Of a stretch of DNA of 28,057 nt, positions 9,058-20,945 are shown one piece after another. The DNA lies in NCBI GenBank assembly GCA_964058805.1, contig CAXKVV010000997.1:1-28057 (forward strand), read 5' to 3'. The translations under genes and the position numbers were made by a program. The notes under the pieces were generated by a model. The model ran no database searches and was not told where the DNA came from. It saw nothing but the letters and a program-made list of their open reading frames with translations. The stretch's first letter is position 1. Each line of letters starts with the position of its first letter. Origin of the DNA: Schoenoplectus triqueter (lineage: Eukaryota; Streptophyta; Magnoliopsida; Poales; Cyperaceae).

Positions 9058-12000
9058 ATGCTGACGGGTTCTAATTACAAGGAATGGAAAGATACCTTAG
9101 AAATTATTCTTGGGTGTCTTGATCTAGATATAGCGTTACAGCAAGCTAAACCACCTGTACCTGCTGCAGACAGTCCTGACAATGTTCAGAATGCGCATGC
9201 ACGGTGGATGAGGTCAAATCGCTTGTGTCTTAAGGTCATGCAAAGGACCATTCCTGAAAGTTTTAGGGGACCTGTTTCTGATTCCACTCTGGCCTTGGAC
9301 TATCTTAAGGAACTTGAGCAGAGGTTTGTTAGGAATGAGAAGGCTGAAATAGGCATTCTGTTAAACAAACTTTGCACAATGAAGTACAATGGCAGAAGTA
9401 ATGTCAGGGAGCACATTCTTGAAATGATGAATACCGCTTCAAAATTGAAGGCTCATAAACTAGACATATCGGAAGATATGTTGGTCTATTTGTCTCTCAA
9501 CTCTCTTCCCACTTCTTTTGGGCAGTTTAAGGTGAGCTACAACTGTCAGAAGGAATCATGGACAGTCAATGAGCTCATCTCGCACTGTGTTCAGGAGGAA
9601 GAGCGTTTGAAGACGGACAAGAGCGAGAGTGCAAACATTGCTTCCACATCTAAAGGAAAAGGGAAACAGAAACGTAAAATCAATTCAGATGCTGCGACTA
9701 CAAGTTCGCAGAAGAAACCCACTAAGGACAAGAAACCGGTTATCAAGACAGAGCCGGATAAGGAAAAGAAAGGGTGTTTCTTTTGTGGATCTGAAGGGCA
9801 CATGAAGAAAAATTGTACCAATTATCACGCATGGCGTGCAAAGAAAGGTAATTTTTCTCTTGTTTGTGAAGAAGTTAATTCAGTTTCAGTTTCAATAGAC
9901 ACATGGTGGATAGATTCGGGTGCAACAACTCACATATCTGTGTCTATGCAGGGTTGCCGAAATTACCGTAGGCCAAGAGATGGTGAAAGATACATCTATG
10001 TAGGCGATGGCAATAAGGCAGAAGTTGAAGCCATAGGGCATTTTAGATTACTTATGAAAACTGGTTTATATTTGGATTTGTATGATACTTTTGTTGTACC
10101 GTCTTTTAGACGGAACTTAATTTCTATTTCCGCATTGGACAAATTAGGTTTTTCTTGTTCATTTGGAGATGGAAAATTTAGATTGTATCGACACTCCAAT
10201 ATGGTTGCTTCTGGTTTTCTGTCCGTTATGGATAATCTTTATGCTTTAGATACTATTGCTTCCTATAATGAGACCTTGAATAATGAAACTCGAAATGTTA
10301 GACAAAAATTAACACATCAGGATTCAGCTGCACTTTGGCACAAGCGTTTAGGTCATATTTCTCAACAGAGAATTACACGTCTTGTTCAAAGTGAAATCCT
10401 GCGGCCCTTGGATATGTCGGACCTTGGTCCGTGCATTGAATGTGCTAAGGGCAAACAAACAAGCATGCGTAAGTATACAGCCAATCGTATGACGGATGTT
10501 CTTGAGCTGATACATACGGATATATGCGGACCATTCCCTACAGCAACTAGGAATGGTCATGTATATTTTATCAGTTTCATTGACGATTATTCTAGATATG
10601 GCTATATATATTTAATTAAAGAAAAGGCTCAAGCTTTGGACACATTTAAATCCTTCAAATCTGAAGTCGAGTTACAACTCAACAAAAGGATTAAAGGCGT
10701 CAGATCAGATCGTGGTGGTGAATATTACGGTCGCTCTGACGGCTCGGGAGAGCAACATCCAGGGCCTTTTGCTAAATTCTTGGAGGATAATGGGATTGTG
10801 CCACAGTATACAATGCCGGGTTCACCGACAATGAACGGTGTAGCTGAAAGACGCAATCGAACATTAATGGAGATGGTGCGAAGCATGATTTCTCATACAT
10901 CGCTTCCATTGAACCTCTGGGGAGAAGCACTTAAGACAGCAGCATACATTTTGAATCGGGTACCGACTAAGACAGCAAACAAAACTCCATATGAGTTGTG
11001 GACTGGACGAAAACCTAGTCTCCAACATTTTAGAATTTGGGGTTGTCCAGCTGAAGCTCGGCCTTATAGGCCACAAGAGAAAAAGTTAGATGAAAGGACT
11101 GTTAGCTGCTATTTTATCGGATATGCAGAAAGGTCCCGTGGGTACAAATTTTATGATCCCACTAATAGAATAATTTTTGAGACAAATACAGTTAAGTTCT
11201 TTGAGGATGTTATGGTTCAGAGGGGAAATACAAATCAAATTGTCTTTGAAGAATCACATGATTCTCCTATACGAGAGGCACCCACATCGGTACCAATTGT
11301 AATAAGGATATCTGGAGACTCATTGGTTCCTGAACCCACATCTGTGGTGAATGAACCTATAGTCAATGAACCTCCAGAAATAGAAGAGAATCCGGAACAA
11401 GACAATGTTGATGTTGATGAGGAACCTATACCACCTCAAGAACCTCAAGAAACTGTGCCTTTAAGACGGTCCACCAGAGAGAGAAGAAGCGCAATATCTA
11501 ATGATTATATTGTGTTTCTTCAAGAAAATGAATTCAACATTGGCATGATGGAGGATGATCCTGTCACTCTCCGTCAGGCTTTAGAAAGTGTGAATTATCA
11601 TAAATGGACCAAAGCCATGGATGAAGAAATAAAGTCAATGTATGACAACAACGTCTGGGATATCGTCCCTTTACCTCAAGGTGTGAAACCTATTGGTTGC
11701 AAATGGATATTTAAGACCAAAAAGGATTCAGAAGGTAATGTGGAAAGATATAAAGCACGACTAGTTGCTAAGGGATTTACACAGAAAGAAGGTATTGACT
11801 TTACGGAAACTTTCTCGCCTGTGTCAACGAAAGATTCTTTTAGAATTATCATGGCTTTAGTGGCACACTTTGACCTTGAGTTACATCAGATGGACGTTAA
11901 GACTGCATTTCTCAATGGCGACATTGATGAATGCATTTATATGTCGCAACCACCGAATTACGAATCTGATGACTCGAAACAGATGGTTTGCAAATTAAAG

Positions 12001-13134
12001 AAGTCTATCTATGGACTCAAACAAGCGTCTCGACAGTGGTATTTCAAATTTCATCAAGTAATTATCTCATTCGGATTTGAGTCTAACTTGGTGGATGAAT
12101 GTATATATCACAAGTTCAGTGGGAGTAAGTTTGTATTTCTGGTTTTATATGTCGATGACATATTGCTTGCCAGTAACGATAAAAATATGATGCATGAAAC
12201 CAAGAAATTTCTTTTCAAACATTTTGACATGAAAGATCTTGGCGAAGCATCGTATGTGTTAGGTCTTAAAATACACAGAGATAGAAATAAGGGTATTTTA
12301 GGACTTTCACAACAAGCATATATCGATAAAGTTCTCAAGCGATATGGTATGGAAAGTTGTAAACCAGGAAATACCCCTGTTGCTAAAGGAGACAAGTTTA
12401 GTCTTGATCAGTGCCCAAAAACAGAACTCGAGAAATCAGAAATGCATCAGATTCCATATGCTTCCTTGATAGGAAGTCTTATGTATGCTCAAGTGTGTAC
12501 GCGTCCGGATATTGCGTATATCACAGGAATGCTTGGTCGCTATCTCAGTAATCCTGGTATGAATCACTGGAAAGCAGTCAAAAGGGTACTACGGTACTTG
12601 CAAAGAACGAAGAATCACATGTTAACATATCGGCGATCAGACAAGCTTGAGGTCATTGGGTATACTGATTCCGACTTTGCGGGTTGTGTGGATAGCTTAA
12701 AGTCAACATCCGGTTATATTTTTATGTTGGCTGGAGGAGCTATTTCTTGGAGGAGTGCAAAGCAATCCATGATTGCCTCCTCCACCATGGCAGCCGAATT
12801 CATTGCGTGTTTCGAGGCATCGAACCATGGAATATGGCTAAGGAACTTTGTCATAGGGCTGCGTATTGTGGATACTATTAAGTTACCACTTAAGTTATAT
12901 TGTGACAATAGTTCAGCAGTGCTGTATTCTAACAACAACAGGAGCTCGTCGAAATCCAAACATATCGACATTAAGTTCCTTGCTGTGAAGGAGAGAGTTC
13001 AGAGTGGACTTATAAGTATTGAGCATATTGGTACAGCTTCCATGCTAGCAGATCCACTGACTAAGGGATTGATACCCAAACAGTTTCATGAGCATGTCAC
13101 TCATATGGGTATATATGTTACAGAGGATTATTAG
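9058..13134 (+). CDS. gag-pol: Copia-1 gag-pol polyprotein
   Basis: One 1358-residue open frame encodes the capsid and all enzymes needed for retrotransposition. The gag core starts at LTGSNYKEW and is followed by a lysine-rich tail. The CCHC knuckle is at residues 240-253 (C-x2-C-x4-H-x4-C). The aspartic protease motif is DSGATTH with D286. The integrase zinc domain is H428, H433, C459, C462, and the integrase catalytic triad is D488, D551 and E597. An acidic, proline-rich linker (about 740-805) precedes RT, which has D946 and YVDD at 1031-1034. RNase H has D1204, E1247 and D1283. There is no stop or frameshift. Length is typical for plant copia. The real N-terminus may lie in the LTR exon at 7709, because the frame is open upstream to the candidate acceptor at 9016. 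The lineage is not assigned. Confidence 0.97.
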   Translation: MLTGSNYKEWKDTLEIILGCLDLDIALQQAKPPVPAADSPDNVQNAHARWMRSNRLCLKVMQRTIPESFRGPVSDSTLALDYLKELEQRFVRNEKAEIGILLNKLCTMKYNGRSNVREHILEMMNTASKLKAHKLDISEDMLVYLSLNSLPTSFGQFKVSYNCQKESWTVNELISHCVQEEERLKTDKSESANIASTSKGKGKQKRKINSDAATTSSQKKPTKDKKPVIKTEPDKEKKGCFFCGSEGHMKKNCTNYHAWRAKKGNFSLVCEEVNSVSVSIDTWWIDSGATTHISVSMQGCRNYRRPRDGERYIYVGDGNKAEVEAIGHFRLLMKTGLYLDLYDTFVVPSFRRNLISISALDKLGFSCSFGDGKFRLYRHSNMVASGFLSVMDNLYALDTIASYNETLNNETRNVRQKLTHQDSAALWHKRLGHISQQRITRLVQSEILRPLDMSDLGPCIECAKGKQTSMRKYTANRMTDVLELIHTDICGPFPTATRNGHVYFISFIDDYSRYGYIYLIKEKAQALDTFKSFKSEVELQLNKRIKGVRSDRGGEYYGRSDGSGEQHPGPFAKFLEDNGIVPQYTMPGSPTMNGVAERRNRTLMEMVRSMISHTSLPLNLWGEALKTAAYILNRVPTKTANKTPYELWTGRKPSLQHFRIWGCPAEARPYRPQEKKLDERTVSCYFIGYAERSRGYKFYDPTNRIIFETNTVKFFEDVMVQRGNTNQIVFEESHDSPIREAPTSVPIVIRISGDSLVPEPTSVVNEPIVNEPPEIEENPEQDNVDVDEEPIPPQEPQETVPLRRSTRERRSAISNDYIVFLQENEFNIGMMEDDPVTLRQALESVNYHKWTKAMDEEIKSMYDNNVWDIVPLPQGVKPIGCKWIFKTKKDSEGNVERYKARLVAKGFTQKEGIDFTETFSPVSTKDSFRIIMALVAHFDLELHQMDVKTAFLNGDIDECIYMSQPPNYESDDSKQMVCKLKKSIYGLKQASRQWYFKFHQVIISFGFESNLVDECIYHKFSGSKFVFLVLYVDDILLASNDKNMMHETKKFLFKHFDMKDLGEASYVLGLKIHRDRNKGILGLSQQAYIDKVLKRYGMESCKPGNTPVAKGDKFSLDQCPKTELEKSEMHQIPYASLIGSLMYAQVCTRPDIAYITGMLGRYLSNPGMNHWKAVKRVLRYLQRTKNHMLTYRRSDKLEVIGYTDSDFAGCVDSLKSTSGYIFMLAGGAISWRSAKQSMIASSTMAAEFIACFEASNHGIWLRNFVIGLRIVDTIKLPLKLYCDNSSAVLYSNNNRSSSKSKHIDIKFLAVKERVQSGLISIEHIGTASMLADPLTKGLIPKQFHEHVTHMGIYVTEDY

Positions 13135-13609
13135 GTTGAGTGGGAGTTTGTACTTGTATTTCTTTTTTTTATGTTTTATATGATATATACTTTTCAGATA
13201 TCATGTAGTAGTTCTTATATGATATTCTGTGATTTCGTATGTATCATGCAGTTATTCAGTTATTCAGTTATTCAGTTATTTAGTTTTATATACACTCTGA
13301 GCTTATAATCGACCTCTAATTCAGATTGATTAAGGTGACCAAATTGAAAAATAGGCATGTGGATCACATTACATGTAATTTTCAAACTACACATCCCCTT
13401 CATGATTCATGTCATTCAGTTATGTTTATATCGTGATTTATGTCAGTTTAGTTTCGCTTTATGAGACGAATACTGCATAAAGTCCTTATAAATATGATTG
13501 ATGGACGGAATTGGATGATGACATAAAAGGTTATGACAGCATAGTTAAGAGTACTCAATTCAGTATATATATATATATTTTTCAGATACATATAGCCCAA
13601 GTGGGAGAT
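13135..13609 (+). other. Copia-1 3' untranslated region
   Basis: This is a 475-bp AT-rich spacer between gag-pol and the 3' LTR. It holds four tandem copies of CAGTTATT (13249-13280) and a purine tract resembling the PPT just after the stop codon (GAGTGGGAG, 13138-13146). No extra gene such as an envelope-like frame is visible. Confidence 0.7.
13597..13609 (+). promoter_or_regulatory. Polypurine tract of copia-1
   Basis: CCAAGTGGGAGAT directly precedes the TG of the 3' LTR. AAGTGGGAGA is the common plant copia plus-strand primer. Confidence 0.92.
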
Positions 13610-14262
13610 TGTTGGAATTAATTATTATTAATTACAATATGTATGGGCTTATATGTAATAAATATATTATATAATGGGCTGTCAAATTATACCCATAATG
13701 AAGTGATCAAATTCTGTATCGGGTTTATTATATGTCATGAGAAGTGGGACCTTTAATGTGTAGAATGCGTATTAATGACTTTATGATTTAGTGATGGTCT
13801 GAATTATATAAAGTCTCATAATAATACAATTATGCTATTGGTCCCTGGAGAACACAACTATAGACAGCTTTCTGATTAAGCAGCGAACCCGTTAAGAGAG
13901 AATCTGGATCCGATATGGACCCGTTAAGGTATAACTGCACTATGTTATATGGACGTCCATATATATGCAGATATACAGTTGGCTTTGGACATCTTTTCGT
14001 TTTCCCACTTTCTGGCACCCTTTCATTTCCAACAGATCCAGATCTCTCTCTCTTAACACTGTTCCAGTAGAGAAGAAACTGTCTGACGCCGGTCCTCTCA
14101 ATCACTCCATCGGATTAGAGGAAGATCGCTGGAAGGCTAAAGGAGTCTGGTGATCAACGGGGTTGTGTCTCTCTGGAAGACTGACAGCATGGATCAAGGT
14201 AACTTAATTTATGTTTAGGGTTCACTAGAGGATCATGGCCATAACAGTAAATTATTCTAACA
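13610..14262 (+). repeat. 3' LTR of copia-1
   Basis: It is identical to 7130-7782 over all 653 bases. It is followed by TTTTC, the second copy of the target duplication. Confidence 0.97.
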
Positions 14263-15346
14263 TTTTCTCGCCTATACACCAACACCATTCACATTTTATC
14301 TTGTTTAGAACTATTTTGGATGTCTTCACTCGGTCAAGATAATTTTTTTGGAGGCTTTAAACCAGGGGATGACATAATTTTTTTTGTAGTAATAACCATC
14401 TAATCCTTGACAGACATTGTAGGTTTATACATTTTATAAATTTCGTCTTTATTTAAAAAGAAAAAAAAAACATGATTTCACATGATGAGCAAAATTGTCA
14501 CTGGAGAATTAATAAAATAAAAATATTATGATACGGAGATTAATTCGCACGTTGAAATTTCTGACTTGTTTGGGGCTCAATCGCTTCAAAACAAATTATT
14601 ACCTACACAAATTACATTTTGACGTACGCGCAAATGACACCGAAAACAGTTGTATGTACGCATCAATTTAATAAGACACCAATGCAATTGCTTGCCCATA
14701 ATACGTATCTGTTTGCGCATTAAATTGCAAGCTAGGCATGCACGAAGCACGATCTTCAATGTATCCAAAAGTGCACTGCAAAATTTGTGTCCTGACATTG
14801 GTTCCCGTACTAGGTCATTTATGAAACTTGAATGCATGTACACGGACAAAGAGGAAAGAGCGCAGCGTGTCGAGCGCTAGACAACGATGGAACTTGACTG
14901 GAGACAGTACAATGGAAAATGAAAAAAAGAAGAAGTTCAGAATAAAGAAAAGAAAAGGACGTGAGGGTCAGAGTCAGAGAAGAGACATGGATGGGTGTGG
15001 TGCAGTTGAGAGACATCACGAATTCTGAACTGACAAGAGAATCCTTTAATTGCTTTTCAGACTGAAGTTAATTTGTCTCTTCATTTGTCTTTTAGATGCA
15101 GCAAAGAAAATGGGAATCAAGTTTGGTTCTGGTGGGCAAAATAACTGTTGGATCGTCATATCTGATATTTAGCATGATTTTAGATTCATCGAAGTGAAAT
15201 TTATACGAATCTTTATGAAATTAAATGCATCTTCCGCGGAAATTATATTTATAATTGAATCCGTTGCATACAAAGACGAAACCACTGAACAATTGAATTG
15301 AAAACCATTATTCTGATATGGTCGGCATGATTGATTCATCTGTTGA
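14263..15346. other. Unassigned sequence between the two copia elements
   Basis: This is less AT-rich than the left half of the window. Bases 14860-15020 are purine-rich. The small frames on both strands here (for example 14586-14849 and 14819-15028) lack recognisable domains and overlap each other. No terminal repeats are seen. It may be host intergenic DNA from before both insertions. Confidence 0.5.
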
Positions 15347-15612
15347 TGATAAAGCAACCAATTCTGGAACAATGGACATCCAGTAGCTTAGCTGCTCTAA
15401 TAGAGAACATTCAGACGCAGCTGAAACAAAAGTTAGTTAGATAGGTAGTTATTTCTACTATATGCATTAAATGCAGTCTGTTACAGATGTGTGGCTGAGA
15501 TGTGTTGACAGTTGTAATCCGAAGCTTATAAATAGCGATCCCTCTCTGTACTCTAATTGTGTGAAATGAAATGAAAATTTTTCAATTATCTCTTTCTGTC
15601 TAAACTCTATTA
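15347..15612 (+). repeat. 5' LTR of copia-2
   Basis: It starts TGATAAAGCAACCAATTCTG and ends AAACTCTATTA immediately before the PBS. It aligns along its length with 19834-20100, with indels of 2, 5, 3 and 1 bases. It contains a good TATA box at 15527-15535. Confidence 0.93.
15527..15535 (+). promoter_or_regulatory. TATA box in the copia-2 5' LTR
   Basis: TATAAATAG is a consensus plant TATA box, about 80 bp before the LTR end. The same motif is kept in the 3' LTR at 20015-20023. Confidence 0.75.
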
Positions 15613-15624
15613 TGGCATCAGAGC
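15613..15624 (+). promoter_or_regulatory. Primer binding site of copia-2 (tRNA-Met, one mismatch)
   Basis: TGGCATCAGAGC differs from the initiator tRNA-Met complement by one base (C for T at position 4) and directly abuts the LTR end. It could be decay or a lineage variant. Confidence 0.88.
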
Positions 15625-15651
15625 ACTGAAAAGAGCTCGCGCTCATCGTCA

Positions 15652-18600
15652 ATGGCGAATTCATCGACTCCTCTTGCTCTCTCAGTCAGATCGACTGCTC
15701 CTATACAATTTTCACATCATATTCACACCACACTCGACAATGAGAATTTCCTTCTCTGGAAATCTCAGGTCTATCCTGTTTTAAGAGGCCATGGCCTTAT
15801 CGGATTTCTTGATGGATCAAGATCCGCTCCAGATCCGTTGGTTTCAGGTACAAATGGCAAAAATTCTCTGAATCCTGAGCATGAATTATGGATTCAACAG
15901 GATCAATTGATTCTAGCATGACTGTTTAGCTTCATTTCTCCTTGAATTCTCTCTCAAATTGCGAGATGTCAGACATCAGCCGAGGTTTGGAACACTCTCA
16001 ACCATCTCCATTCGTCTCAATCTATGGCGAAGATCTTGGATCTAAAGCTTCAATTGCAGACGATGAAGAAAGGTGGATCCATTTGTGCTGAATTTCTCAA
16101 CAAGATCCAGAATCTTGCAGATCGATTGAGGAGTATTGGTACTGATGTACCAGATTCTGAGCTTGTGATGTATATCGCTCAGGGTCTTGGATCTGATTTC
16201 GAGAATTTCGTCACTGCATTATCCATGAGAGCTTCAACTCTTTCCATGACTGAGTTCAGCACACTTCTTCTTGCTCATGAAGCTCGCCTTCTTACAAATC
16301 TAAGATCATCTACAACCTCTATTGTTCACCTCACAACTAAGTCAGAAGGTAACACTGACAACTCTAACAACTTTGTCTACTATGCAAATAGTTTCAAATC
16401 TCAGAATAATGGTAGGGGTAGAGGACAAGGTCGAGGCAGGAACAACTACCAAAAGGGGAGAGGTAGAGGCCGTAACACCAATTATTCTGCTGACACAGAC
16501 ATTCAATGTCAAATCTGTACAAAATGGGGGCATAGTGCTCTCAATTGTTACCATCGATTTGACATCCGTTACACCTCTCCAACTTCTACCAACTCAGACT
16601 CTACATTCACCAATTCTTCACAACAACCTTCACATCAAGCTCTTATGGCACAACCAACTTGTCCACCTGATTCCTCTTCTGCCTACTACATAGACTCTGG
16701 TGCCTCTACACATGTGACAAATGACCTTAATGCCCTTAGCAATGCTTATCCCTACTATGGTCCAGAGGCTGTGCATATTGGCAACGGTAAAGGGCTTCAA
16801 ATTGCACACAAAGGTTCTGCTCTTTTGCCAACCTATTTTCAATCACTTCAACTCAAAACACATCTTACATGTGCCTGACATGACAAAGAATTTATTGAGT
16901 GTTTCGCAATAGACTTCTGATAATAATGTTACTGTTGAATTTGTATCTGACTCATGTTTTGTCAAGGACAAGGCAACACAGCAGATCCTGCTGCATGGCA
17001 TCTTGCATAGAGGTCTTTACAAACTTCAACAAGTTCACAAACAACAAGTCTTTCAAGCAACTCACTCTTCACCAGATCTGTGGCACTGTAGGCTGGGTCA
17101 CTGCTCTTTTCCTGTCCAGAATAAACTTCAGAAGGCTTCTCTCATTACCTCCAAATCTTCTTCTACTATTTCTTTCTGTTCAGACTGTCACAAGGCAAAA
17201 GCTCATAAGCTTCCCTTTCAGTCTTCATCTTCTGCTGCTACAAAACCTCTTGAGGTGGTTCACTCAGATCTGTGGGGTCCAGCTCCTGTGCTTTCCAAGA
17301 AAGGGCATAAATACTACATTCAGTTCATAGATGAATACTCTAGATTTAGCTGGTTATACACCTATGCATCCAAGTCTGATGTACCTAATATTTTTGTTCA
17401 GTTCAAACAGAAGGTTGAGAATTTATTGGATTGTAAAATAAAAGTTTTTTAATGTGATGAAGGATCAGAATTTAAACCCATTATGAGGCAATTTCCTGAA
17501 ATTTCTTTTCAAGTTTCCTGCCCTTATACACCTGAGCAGAACGGTTAGGTTGAAAGGAAACACAGGCATGTGGTAGAACTTGGACTTGCCAACATGATTC
17601 ATGGATCTATTCCCCTTCAATTCTGGGATTATATTTTTGAAAGCATGGTTTATGTGATCAACAGGCTTCCATCTGTGCCAACTGGTGAAACATCACCTTT
17701 TGAGAAACTTTTCAAGGGAAAACCTGACTATAACATGTTACATGTTTTGGGTTGTGCATGCTACCCTTTACTTAGATCATATAATAACCATAAACTTGAG
17801 CCAAGAGCTGAAAGGTGTGTTTTTCTAGGATATTCAGTTATTCACAAGGGGTACTATTGTCTGGTATTGAAAACAAATAGACTCTACATATCCAGACATG
17901 TCACTTTTGTTGAAAATTCATTTCCCTTCTCTGAACCTGATGTAATTGCTTCTGCATCATCTTCAAACACAAGTCCAATTCTTACATCTCTCCGTCTTCT
18001 ACAAGGTCATACTGCTCAGCCAGATCCTCAACTTCCGGCACAACCTACTACTTCACAGCTAACACCACCACCACAGACACAACAAGAACCTACAGCTCAG
18101 TCGCAACCTCAACCTCCACCACAATCTGATGCATCTCCTCCTGCTACCCCTCCTCCTTTGAACAATTTTTCAAAAAACCATGCATCATCTTCTACTTCTC
18201 ATCATATGCTTACCAGAACAAAAACAAAATCTTTAAAACCAAAAGAATTCCCACATCATCAGCTCTATGTTGCATCTGATAAACCTATTGAACCGACTTG
18301 TTACACACAAGCCATTAAGGATCCTTCATGGAGACAAACAATGACCAATGAGCTTACTGCTTTAGCTCATAATGCCACCTAGAATCTGGTGCCATGTCCA
18401 CCTGGTGCACATGTAATAGGGGCCAAATGGGTTTTTAAGGTGAAACTCAAATCTGATGGCACTGTTGAGAGATGTAAGGCTAGACTTGTAGCCAAGGGAT
18501 ATAATCAACAGGAAGGAGTTGATTACTTGGAAACATTTAGCCTTGTCATCAAACCAGGGACAATAAGAATAATTCTCTCAATTGTTTTGTCTCAGTAATG

Positions 18601-19924
18601 GAAAATTCAACAATTGGACGTCAACAATGCTTTTCTCCATGGAGATATCTCAGAAACAATTTTCATGGAGCAACCTCCAGGCTTCTCTAATCCAAATCTT
18701 CCATCCCATGTCTGTAAACTCAAGAAAGCCCTTTATGGGTTGAAACAGGCTCCTCGGGCTTGGTTTTCTAAACTCAAGAGTTTTCTACTGTCTCAAGAGT
18801 TCAAATCATCACAAGCTGATCACTCTTTGTTCTTCAAGGTTAATTCTCAATCAATCACCTACATACTTGTCTATGTAGATGATATTTTAGTAACAGAAAG
18901 CTCTCCTCAAGTCATTCAGTCTCTACTTCAAGCTCTTCAACAGTATTTTTCTTTGAAAAATCTGGGTGACCTTAATTATTTTTTGGGAATCCAAGTAACA
19001 AATGAAAATGGTTGTCTGCATCTGTCACAGAGAAGATATCTTCACTCTCTGTTGGAGAAAACACACATGGCAACTGCTAAACCGATTCATACTCCAATGG
19101 TCACTGGTCAACAGTTGTCAAGATACACTGGCACCAAATTATCAGATCCTCACCTCTACAGGTCAACTGTGGGAGCATTACAATATGCCACAGTAACCAG
19201 ACCAGATCTCACCTTTGCAGTGAATAAAGCATCTCAATTTATGTCTGAACCCACAGATGCTCAATGGCAAATGGTTAAAAGGATCTTGAGATATATCAAA
19301 GGTACACTCTCACATGGATTAACCTTTCAAACCAGTTCAAATCTGTCACTGCATGCTTATTGTGATGCAGACTGGGTCGGTTGCCCGGATGACAGAAGAT
19401 CCATAACTGGTTTTGCAGTTTATCTGGGTCCCAACCTCATTTCTTGGTCGTTAAAGAAACAACCAACTGTTTCTAGGTCTTCCACAGAGGCTGAATACCG
19501 TAGCCTAGCAGTAACAGCATCTGAGTTGGTGTGGATCACATCTTTACTCCGAGAATTGCAATTTCCAATGAATCAAGCTCCTACTTTGTGGTGTGATAAC
19601 CTTGGAGCTACATTTCTAGCTTCAAATATGATTTATCATGCAAGAACCAAACATATAGAACTGGATTATCACTTCGTTCGAGAAAAAATTGAAAATCGAC
19701 ATTTACAAGTCAAATTCATCTGTTATGTGGATCAGATCGGTGATTTCTTCACTAAAAGCCTTCGAAGAACTAGGTTTCAGCTACTAAGGAACAAGCTGCA
19801 TGTTTTTCCAAACCCATCCAGCTTGAGGGGGGCTGATAAAGCAACCAATTCTGGAACAATGGACGCATCCAGTAGCTGCTCTAACAGAGAACATTCAGAC
19901 GCAGACGCTGAAACTGAAAGTTAG
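15652..19924 (+). pseudogene. gag-pol: Broken copia-2 gag-pol
   Basis: The ATG at 15652 opens a gag with a typical NFLLWKSQV motif. In-frame stops follow at 15919 and 15943. A one-base gain in an A-run near 16853-16858 shifts the frame. Further stops lie at 16910, 17450, 17546, 18380 and 18596. All domains are still readable in order: a Gly/Arg-rich stretch, CCHC at 16507-16548, the protease DSGAS motif near 16690, the integrase zinc motif (LWHCRLGHC, near 17080), the integrase core near 17265-17560, a Pro/Gln-rich linker (about 18010-18160), RT DVNNAFLHG at 18617 and YVDD at 18872, and RNase H motifs near 19360, 19490 and 19590. The final frame extends through the PPT into the 3' LTR. At least four stops fit C-to-T or G-to-A change in Gln or Trp codons. 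Confidence 0.95.
19825..19832 (+). promoter_or_regulatory. Polypurine tract of copia-2
   Basis: GAGGGGGG lies one base before the TG of the 3' LTR. It is a standard plus-strand primer site, here overlapped by the end of the pol frame. Confidence 0.85.
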
Positions 19925-20100
19925 TTAGATAGGCAGTTATTTCTACTGTATGCATTAAATACAGTCTGTTACAGATGTGTGGCTGAGATGTGTTGATAGT
20001 TGTAATCCGAAGCTTATAAATAGTGATCCCTCTCTGTACTCTAATTGTGTGAAATGAAATGAAAATTTCCCAATCATCTCTTTCTCTCTAAACTCTATTA
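19834..20100 (+). repeat. 3' LTR of copia-2
   Basis: It starts TGATAAAGCAACC and ends AAACTCTATTA. It is 267 bp long and about 4-5% diverged from the 5' LTR, with most differences transitions. Confidence 0.93.
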
Positions 20101-20105
20101 GTAGA

Positions 20106-20810
20106 AACACAAATTTTAAATTGAAAACTAGTGCAATTTCATGCCAAGTGCTATATCTATTATAAGTTTTAATGCTCTGTTCTTGATACCAATCTCACAG
20201 TGGGAAAACACTTGCTATGGTAACAGTCAGATATTGATTGCAAATTTGAACTTCATGGTACATTTATTCTTCTGAAGAATTATCTAAATGTGTTCCTCTT
20301 TGTATAAAGTAATTTTCCCAACATGATATCTCACCTTCCCAGTACGAATTACGCATCGGTCGTTCAATTTATAATTTCATTCGTGGGCTAAGAATACAGC
20401 AATCGTGGTTCATAGATTCATAACAGTCACGGACTCAAATTCAAGTCTTTCTCAAGTGATCATAAACCTTACTATTGGCCCATATTTTATGGGATTTTCA
20501 TTTGATTGCTACCTTTTAACCTAAGAGACGGCCCATATTCTACCAACCAATTCATAACAATTTATTGAGGAACTTGAGATCCACAATTGGGCTAAAAAAA
20601 TGTATCGAGTCAATATGGGTTAATATAAGTTCAGATTTATTAGTAAGGCCCGTCAAATAATAGTCTGTAATTCTAGAAAGTGATTACAGATTTACAGGTC
20701 ATAAACTATTTCTAGGTATAAACCAATCAACCAATATACCAATCTAGAGACTTAGAGCTCTACAAAGATTATTCATTTAGTGGTGAAGTAATGGTTAATG
20801 GTTATACTAT
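20106..20810. other. Unassigned intergenic sequence
   Basis: Moderately AT-rich with no recognisable frame, terminal repeat or RNA gene on either strand. Confidence 0.5.
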
Positions 20811-20814
20811 GTTT

Positions 20815-20945
20815 CCTATATCCTTGAGAAATAACATGATTAGGATCTGGGTCCTCAGTCATTTGAAATTGGATTGGGGTGTATGGATGGCAGAAGAAAC
20901 ATATATGTTAATCTATTGGCCTGGTAGAATTCCCACAAGTATGGT
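20815..20945 (+). pseudogene. Possible neprosin-like exon relic
   Basis: In the frame opening at 20791 the peptide contains DWGVWMAEETYMLIYWPGRI followed by PTSM and then a strong splice donor (GTAAGTATG at 20944). Plant neprosin-domain proteins have a motif of the form NWWL-x(n)-GYWP-x2-LF-x2-L near the C-terminus, and the spacing of W, W and YWP here resembles it. The match is short, the key Gly before YWP is replaced by Ile, and no other exon of such a gene was found. It could be chance. Confidence 0.3.

Larger units (their letters stand above)
7130..14262 (+). mobile_element. Complete young Ty1/copia LTR retrotransposon (copia-1)
   Basis: This is a 7133-bp full-length element. It has identical 653-bp LTRs (7130-7782 and 13610-14262) beginning TGTT and ending AACA, and a perfect 5-bp target duplication TTTTC (7125-7129 and 14263-14267). 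A PBS complementary to initiator tRNA-Met lies two bases inside the 5' LTR, and a purine tract abuts the 3' LTR. The coding order is gag, protease, integrase, reverse transcriptase, RNase H, which defines copia (integrase before RT). The pol frame is uninterrupted and all catalytic motifs I checked are present. Zero differences between 653-bp LTRs imply a very recent insertion, likely within tens of thousands of years at usual plant rates. It is potentially autonomous. Confidence 0.97.
15347..20100 (+). mobile_element. Degenerate Ty1/copia retrotransposon (copia-2)
   Basis: This is a 4754-bp element with short LTRs (15347-15612 and 19834-20100), a PBS at 15613, a PPT at 19825 and a compact gag-pol that runs to and slightly past the 3' LTR start. 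The flanks GTTGA (15342-15346) and GTAGA (20101-20105) are a plausible target duplication with one change. The LTRs differ by about 11-12 substitutions and several small indels, roughly 4-5%, which suggests about 1.5-2 million years at the rice rate. The short LTRs and compact layout resemble the Ale/Retrofit group, but that is tentative. It is coding-dead but was complete when inserted. Confidence 0.93.

Noticed and set aside
9591..12971. Several minus-strand frames of 67-95 codons inside gag-pol
   Set aside because: They are shadows of the strongly supported plus-strand gag-pol frame.
14819..15028. Overlapping 66-codon frames on both strands in a purine-rich region
   Set aside because: The charged, low-complexity plus-strand product and the mirrored minus frame look like composition artefacts. 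No domain is visible.
16322..16912. Alternative frames of 63-123 codons in the copia-2 gag region
   Set aside because: These are out-of-frame shadows, except that the tail of the 16721-16912 frame is the true continuation after the frameshift. It is included in the pseudogene.
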